Positions 59,736 through 64,000 of a DNA stretch of 64,000 nt are shown here, one piece after another. Where the stretch lies: positions 65,187,130 through 65,251,129 of the forward strand of contig JBOZIK010000001.1 of the NCBI GenBank assembly GCA_051453625.1, in the 5' to 3' direction. Origin of the DNA: Welwitschia mirabilis. Taxonomy: Eukaryota > Gnetophyta > Gnetopsida > Welwitschiales. Positions within the stretch are counted from its first letter, which is position 1, and every line of letters starts with the position of its first letter. The notes beneath the pieces are model-generated. The model did not search any database and was not told where the DNA came from. It saw nothing but the letters and a program-made list of their open reading frames with translations. Both the position numbers and the translations under genes were made by a program.

Positions 59736-60241
59736 AGGGAATATATTCATTCTTCTATTCTTTTATTATGCAATTAATACAATCATATAAGGTATTAAGA
59801 TGATGGAAAAAATTTTGAAGGTCAAACTATATGTGCTTCCATGAGCATAATGTGTTATCTATGTATTATTTTAATTATTTTTATCATATTTTTTAACCAT
59901 TATTAGAACATAAAAATTTTATATGGTGAATAGCCTTTGAGAGAATATATAAAGACTAAATTAAAACATATCTATAAGAATGAATGGTAACCTTTATTAC
60001 CTTCAAGAATTTTGATACAAATCTTTGATGTTGAATGAGTGTTAAAGGTACATACATAAGTTATGAATTTAGACCCTTTCCTAGAACACTTGGAAATTAT
60101 ACAAGGTTGTCATTAATTTCATTTGTTTAACATATCCATCCACAACTAATCTCATAGGACTTAGGCTTTGTGAAAAGATAGTTACAAAAAGTTTTATTAA
60201 GGTACTTCTTTTCACAATGATGTTGGTTAACTATGACCAAC
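59736..60241. other. Unassigned AT-rich sequence
   Basis: Lies between the copia-type LTR remnant and the element E LTR. No feature recognised. Confidence 0.5.
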
Positions 60242-61547
60242 TGTTTTAGTGAAATTAAACTTATAATAAAACTAAGAAAGGATCCACTATCATTATTTCC
60301 ATAGGGATGATGGAGATATCCTACATAGGTAAAATATACAAACATTAATTCAAATACATTTGAAATAGATTAAAACAAAAATTCAAATTAAGAGACTACT
60401 ATAAAAGAAAACTTCAAGATACAAAATTAGAAAAATGGATTAATACTCAAAGAACTAACTTGAATATTTCTATAAGTAAAAGTTTTTATTTAATAATATA
60501 ATATAATTATTTTTAAATCTTAATTTACAAGTTCATTGTGACTTAGATCATGGTGATATAATCTCATTCAGCACATGAATAATGGTGAAATCCCTTTATC
60601 ACTTTTGGTCCTCCATAACCTATCCATAAGCATGATAAGTAGGGTTTAACTCCCAACAACCATCAAATAATTATAAGCTATGAAATAAAAATATATAAAA
60701 AGGCATTCACTTAGGAATATAAATAACCTAGTATTTTTATATCTCCTAATCAAGCATTCTAGGTATGAAGTAATGCACACTTAAAATCAAGAAAGAAAAA
60801 ATAATTTTTACTAAAATATAAAAACTACATTAACTAAAAGAAGAAGGCTTAAAATAAAGAAATGTTAAGCTATCATTGATTCCAGTATGCTTCTAAAGAG
60901 GCCTCATATGACATCATGAAAAATGCTCTGCTCTAATTATTTTTTCAATAAGATAGGATATAATACAAGGAGAGGTTCTTAGCTCCTTTTATGAATAATG
61001 ATAGGATTGAGATGGTTGGGATTCTTTGGCTTAAAATGGTAGATGGATGGTTACAATTCTTTCCTTCATAGCATTAAGTAAGATGGATAAGATCCTATCC
61101 TATAGCATTAGGTAGATTTTTTCTCTTATAGCAATAGGTAATGTGGTTGGATCTTTCATCTTGTAATGTTTATTGAAGGTTATCATCAACTTGGCCCATC
61201 ACCAAATTGTCATGTAGTTTACCACATGTCCTTAGAATCAAAGTTGTTCACTAACTTATGTTATTATCACATGTCTCTAGTGCCATCTTTACATGTTTCC
61301 ATTGGCACTGCAACATATCAATTTCACATGTTTCTAGTTCCATCCCTACATGTCTCTCTCACATGTCTTCAAAACAAGGATAAAGTTCCAAAAACATAAT
61401 GAAAAAACACATGAATTTACTTATTATAGTGTTTAAAAAAATTTATAGAAGACGTATTTTTATGATAATACACTTAAATTTATATCTTTATCTATAACAA
61501 ATTAGTCTAAAATGCTTGAGACAATTATCAATTTTTACATGTTATCA
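60242..61547 (-). repeat. 3' LTR of element E (D family)
   Basis: 1306 bp. The left end TGTTTTAGT and the ATTATTTCCATAGGGATGAT block match 13640-13720. The right end ACATGTTATCA is followed by a polypurine tract. The small open stretches at 60127-60345 and 61166-61399 are not genes. A 33-bp unit with TCACATGT and ACATGT landmarks occurs at 61269 and 61323. Confidence 0.7.
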
Positions 61548-62364
61548 CATCCCCCAACTAGAATTTTGCTAAACACTTACTTAAAAAAACTATATAGACA
61601 TATCTAAAATGGAAAAACTACTAAGAGCAATATTCAAAAATTATGTGAAAATTATATAAACATTGAAAATTTTTGCCAAATTTTAAAAATAAGGCATAAA
61701 AATCTAAAATTTTATTGAAAAATATGAATGTCATACCCCCAAATCAAAACTGAATTTTGTTATTAAAGTTTTAAAAGAATTAGAAAACATCAATGTAGAG
61801 TTTGAGAATATAAGATAATACATCTTTAGAGGAAAGATGCTTCATATGTGTTATTTTGTTAAAAAAAGAATAAANNNNNNNNNNNNNNAATTAGGCTTTA
61901 ATGCAAGGAAAAATAAAAATATAATTGATTAAATGTTTATGAGGGAATGGTGATGTAAATTAGATGAAAAATGGTAATGCATATGAAAACTCAGAGAGAC
62001 ATACTACTTAACCTAATGGCCTTGTTTTCTTAAACTTTTTGTAATTTTTTACTTTATTTAATGAATCTAATCATCATACAAGTAAGGCATGAACTAATTA
62101 AACTCATAAAAATTAAAGATCTAGTAAGAAAATCTCAAGTACAATCATTAAAGAAAGAAAAATATTAAAAGTCTTTAATTTCCATATTAATTTACTTTTT
62201 ATTTTTTACCTTTCTACACCTATGTGCATCTTTACTTCAAGCATTTTTATCTTATCAAGAATCCAATGTTATGAAACTTTTCTTTCAATAGAGTTAAGCA
62301 TGTTATTCTTGAAGAATTTAGTGCTACATTACCAGTAAGCATTTATAGTCCACATGCAGTTAAA
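61548..62364 (-). mobile_element. Element E 3' internal part, truncated by element F
   Basis: Begins with CATCCCCCAAC (minus strand GTTGGGGGATG, polypurine tract) and aligns with 9917-10850 of element D up to GTAAGCATTTATAGTC. The match stops at 62364, where the copia LTR F begins. The rest of E, if present, lies beyond the window. A 14-N gap is at 61875-61888. Confidence 0.65.
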
Positions 62365-63817
62365 TGTACCATAAATATATCATTAGATCTCATTAGTAAA
62401 ATCCTAATTTTGATGATTTTACTTGTTAAATATGATGTTTCTAAAGTGTATAAAAGATATTAGAGAGTATCAAGATTGTAGATAAGTATCAAATTAGACA
62501 AAATGTAAATCTAAAGAAATATAATAGGGTGTACTCATAAAGATAAAATTTCATGAAGAATAAACAAAGTTGACTAAAAACATTCATAGGTATGAAGACA
62601 TCTATGATAAAGACATTTGCTCTAATGAGATATCTAGGCTAAATTTGAAGCTAACATGGCTAAGAGATGTCTATCTAAATAAATATACCTAAGTTGAACC
62701 ATGAAGTTGAGATAGCTGAAAGACATCTAGCCTATGAGAGATGTCTATAAAACATTAACTCATGAAAGAAATCTACTAAATTAAAGACATCTATGCTAAA
62801 CTAAAAAAGCTAATAGATGTCAATTGTGTCAAGGTAAATTATTTAATTTCTAAAAAATTAGGTAAGTTTTAAATGATGAATTCATAATGCCTCAGGTTTA
62901 AAAACATAATAGTTCAAAGCTTGTTGAAATATGGATAGTTTAACTAAAGATGTCTTTCAAGATGAAGATATATTCCTATGTGAGATGTCTACTTTAGTGA
63001 AGATATCTATCCTAAAAAATTGATTAAAAATAACATAGTAATCAAATCATTAAATATTAGAAATTTATATATATTTCATTTCATTTAAACTATTTAAAAT
63101 ATCTATTTCATTAGATCAAAGGCTAAGAAGACCTCTCAAGTATAAAATGGAAAAAGAGTGAAGAGAAAAGGATTATTTGGATGGGTAATTAGTACTAAAT
63201 TAGAAGAAATATATATTATTAATGAAGAAACTAATTTCTTGAAGACATTATTTAATCTTTGGCACTCCAACTACTACAAAACTCTAATCTTAAATATTTT
63301 TGAATGATTACATTAAGGAGAATCCAAGCTATCATCAACGTGATGCCATTTCAAGAATGTTATTCTTTCTTTACATTTTCCATTAGTACTTCATTATAAG
63401 ACTATTAGATTATTAAATTCATTCCTTCTAGTTAATAACTTTTAATCATCTTCTTTTGTTGGATTCCTTTCTTAGGAATTTCGAAGTGTAAGGTAATCCC
63501 TATATAAGTATACTTAATTAGTGCTTGAGAGCACTATTGTATTTGATCTATTGTAAATCTTGAAGGGAATAAAATGTTACATTATAAAAAGCATCTCATT
63601 TTTATGTAATATTGGTGATGCTCCAAAACCATTATTTTTACAAGTTAAATATATTTAGAAGTATGAAGGGAAGCTATCCACTAAGTGTAAATGTACCTAG
63701 GTTAGAAAAATATGTTAAATTAGTAAGGTTTTCATTGTATATTTTGATTTTTTTCTATTATAAATTTTTATTTAGTCAAACTCATTCACCCCTCCCCTAT
63801 AAGTTCAATGATCCTCA
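62365..63817 (+). repeat. 5' LTR of element F (Ty1/copia-type)
   Basis: About 1.45 kb from TGTACC to GATCCTCA, directly before a primer-binding site. The C-rich TTCACCCCTCCCC end (63785-63797) and the GATGATTTTACTTGTTA block near the start are typical of plant copia LTRs of this kind. It contains a cluster of AGACATCT or AGATGTCT motifs at 62596-63000. The start is set by the TG where element E similarity ends. Confidence 0.65.
63501..63508 (+). promoter_or_regulatory. TATA box of element F LTR
   Basis: TATATAAG after CCC, about 315 bases before the LTR end and followed by GTGCTTGAGAGCAC, a small inverted repeat. Confidence 0.55.
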
Positions 63818-63819
63818 AT

Positions 63820-63831
63820 TGATATTAGAGC
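63820..63831 (+). other. Primer-binding site of element F (tRNA-Met type)
   Basis: TGATATTAGAGC, then AGATACTC, follows the LTR end by two bases and matches TGGTATCAGAGCAGGTACTC, the usual copia site, with C-to-T and G-to-A changes. Confidence 0.75.
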
Positions 63832-64000
63832 AGATACTCATGTAAAGGAGTAACATTCTTCTTAAATAAACTATGGAAGGGGTGCCATCCATCAGAAATT
63901 CACTCTTTAATGGAATAAAATATGCCTATTGAAATATAAGGATGCAAATGTACTTATAATCATTTGAGTATTAGATTTAGAAAATAATTAAAGATGGATA
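63832..64000 (+). mobile_element. Element F internal region, cut by window end
   Basis: Leader or early gag of a copia-type element. Too short to recognise a protein. Confidence 0.45.

Noticed and set aside
59000-63010. A single large inverted repeat between the two AGACATCT clusters
   Set aside because: Similarity is limited to two LTRs of one family in opposite orientation with unrelated elements between; no long matched stem.
1-64000. CRISPR arrays, bacterial operons, ribosomal RNA or organelle DNA
   Set aside because: No spaced identical repeats, no Shine-Dalgarno-led gene rows, no rRNA cores; all recognisable coding remnants are plant retroelements or plant nuclear gene families.

Overview
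The window looks like nuclear DNA of a seed plant in a gene-poor, heterochromatin-like region. By eye it is only about one quarter G+C. No intact protein-coding gene can be read. Almost all recognisable sequence is decayed transposable element: Ty3/gypsy, a non-autonomous LTR family, Ty1/copia, LINE and SINE. CpG is nearly absent except in the first ~600 bases, and many in-frame stops fall where family consensus has Trp or Gln, as expected from long methylation-driven C-to-T decay. I cannot name the species. A low-GC, heavily methylated genome that keeps old elements would fit, and some gymnosperms such as Welwitschia are described that way, but this is only a guess.

Layout. 1-600: CpG-retaining ~66-bp tandem repeats. 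About 2.2-26.7 kb: a + strand gypsy element (A) with long LTRs. Its gag, protease, reverse transcriptase, RNase H and integrase remnants are split by two nested insertions. The first is D (8546-14996, minus strand), a non-autonomous LTR element with ~1.36-kb LTRs that splits the reverse transcriptase. The second is B (16255-22284, + strand), with 289-bp LTRs, a primer-binding site and a polypurine tract, which splits the integrase. 30.2-31.6 kb: a probable solo LTR of the D family. 35.6-49.8 kb: C, a second gypsy element related to A, on the minus strand, with ~4-kb LTRs and a SINE in its 5' LTR only. LINE fragments lie on both sides of C (about 33.6-34.3 and 50.1-51.0 kb) in the same orientation. 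57.6-64 kb: a minisatellite, a copia-type LTR remnant, a 3' part of another D-family element (E), and the 5' LTR and primer-binding site of a copia element (F) that interrupts E and runs off the window.

The most notable content is inside element B. No gag or pol was recognised between its LTRs. Instead there are sense-strand remnants of host genes: about 213 codons of a B-family ABC transporter in one uninterrupted frame with stops, a receptor-like kinase (membrane segment plus kinase domain with a lost catalytic Asp), and possibly a glutamate-receptor-like fragment. B therefore looks like a gene-capturing, non-autonomous LTR retrotransposon, comparable in kind to maize Bs1.

Several gaps of exactly 100 N are flanked by near-identical direct copies of 35-129 bp, so some apparent duplications are probably unmerged assembly overlaps rather than biology.
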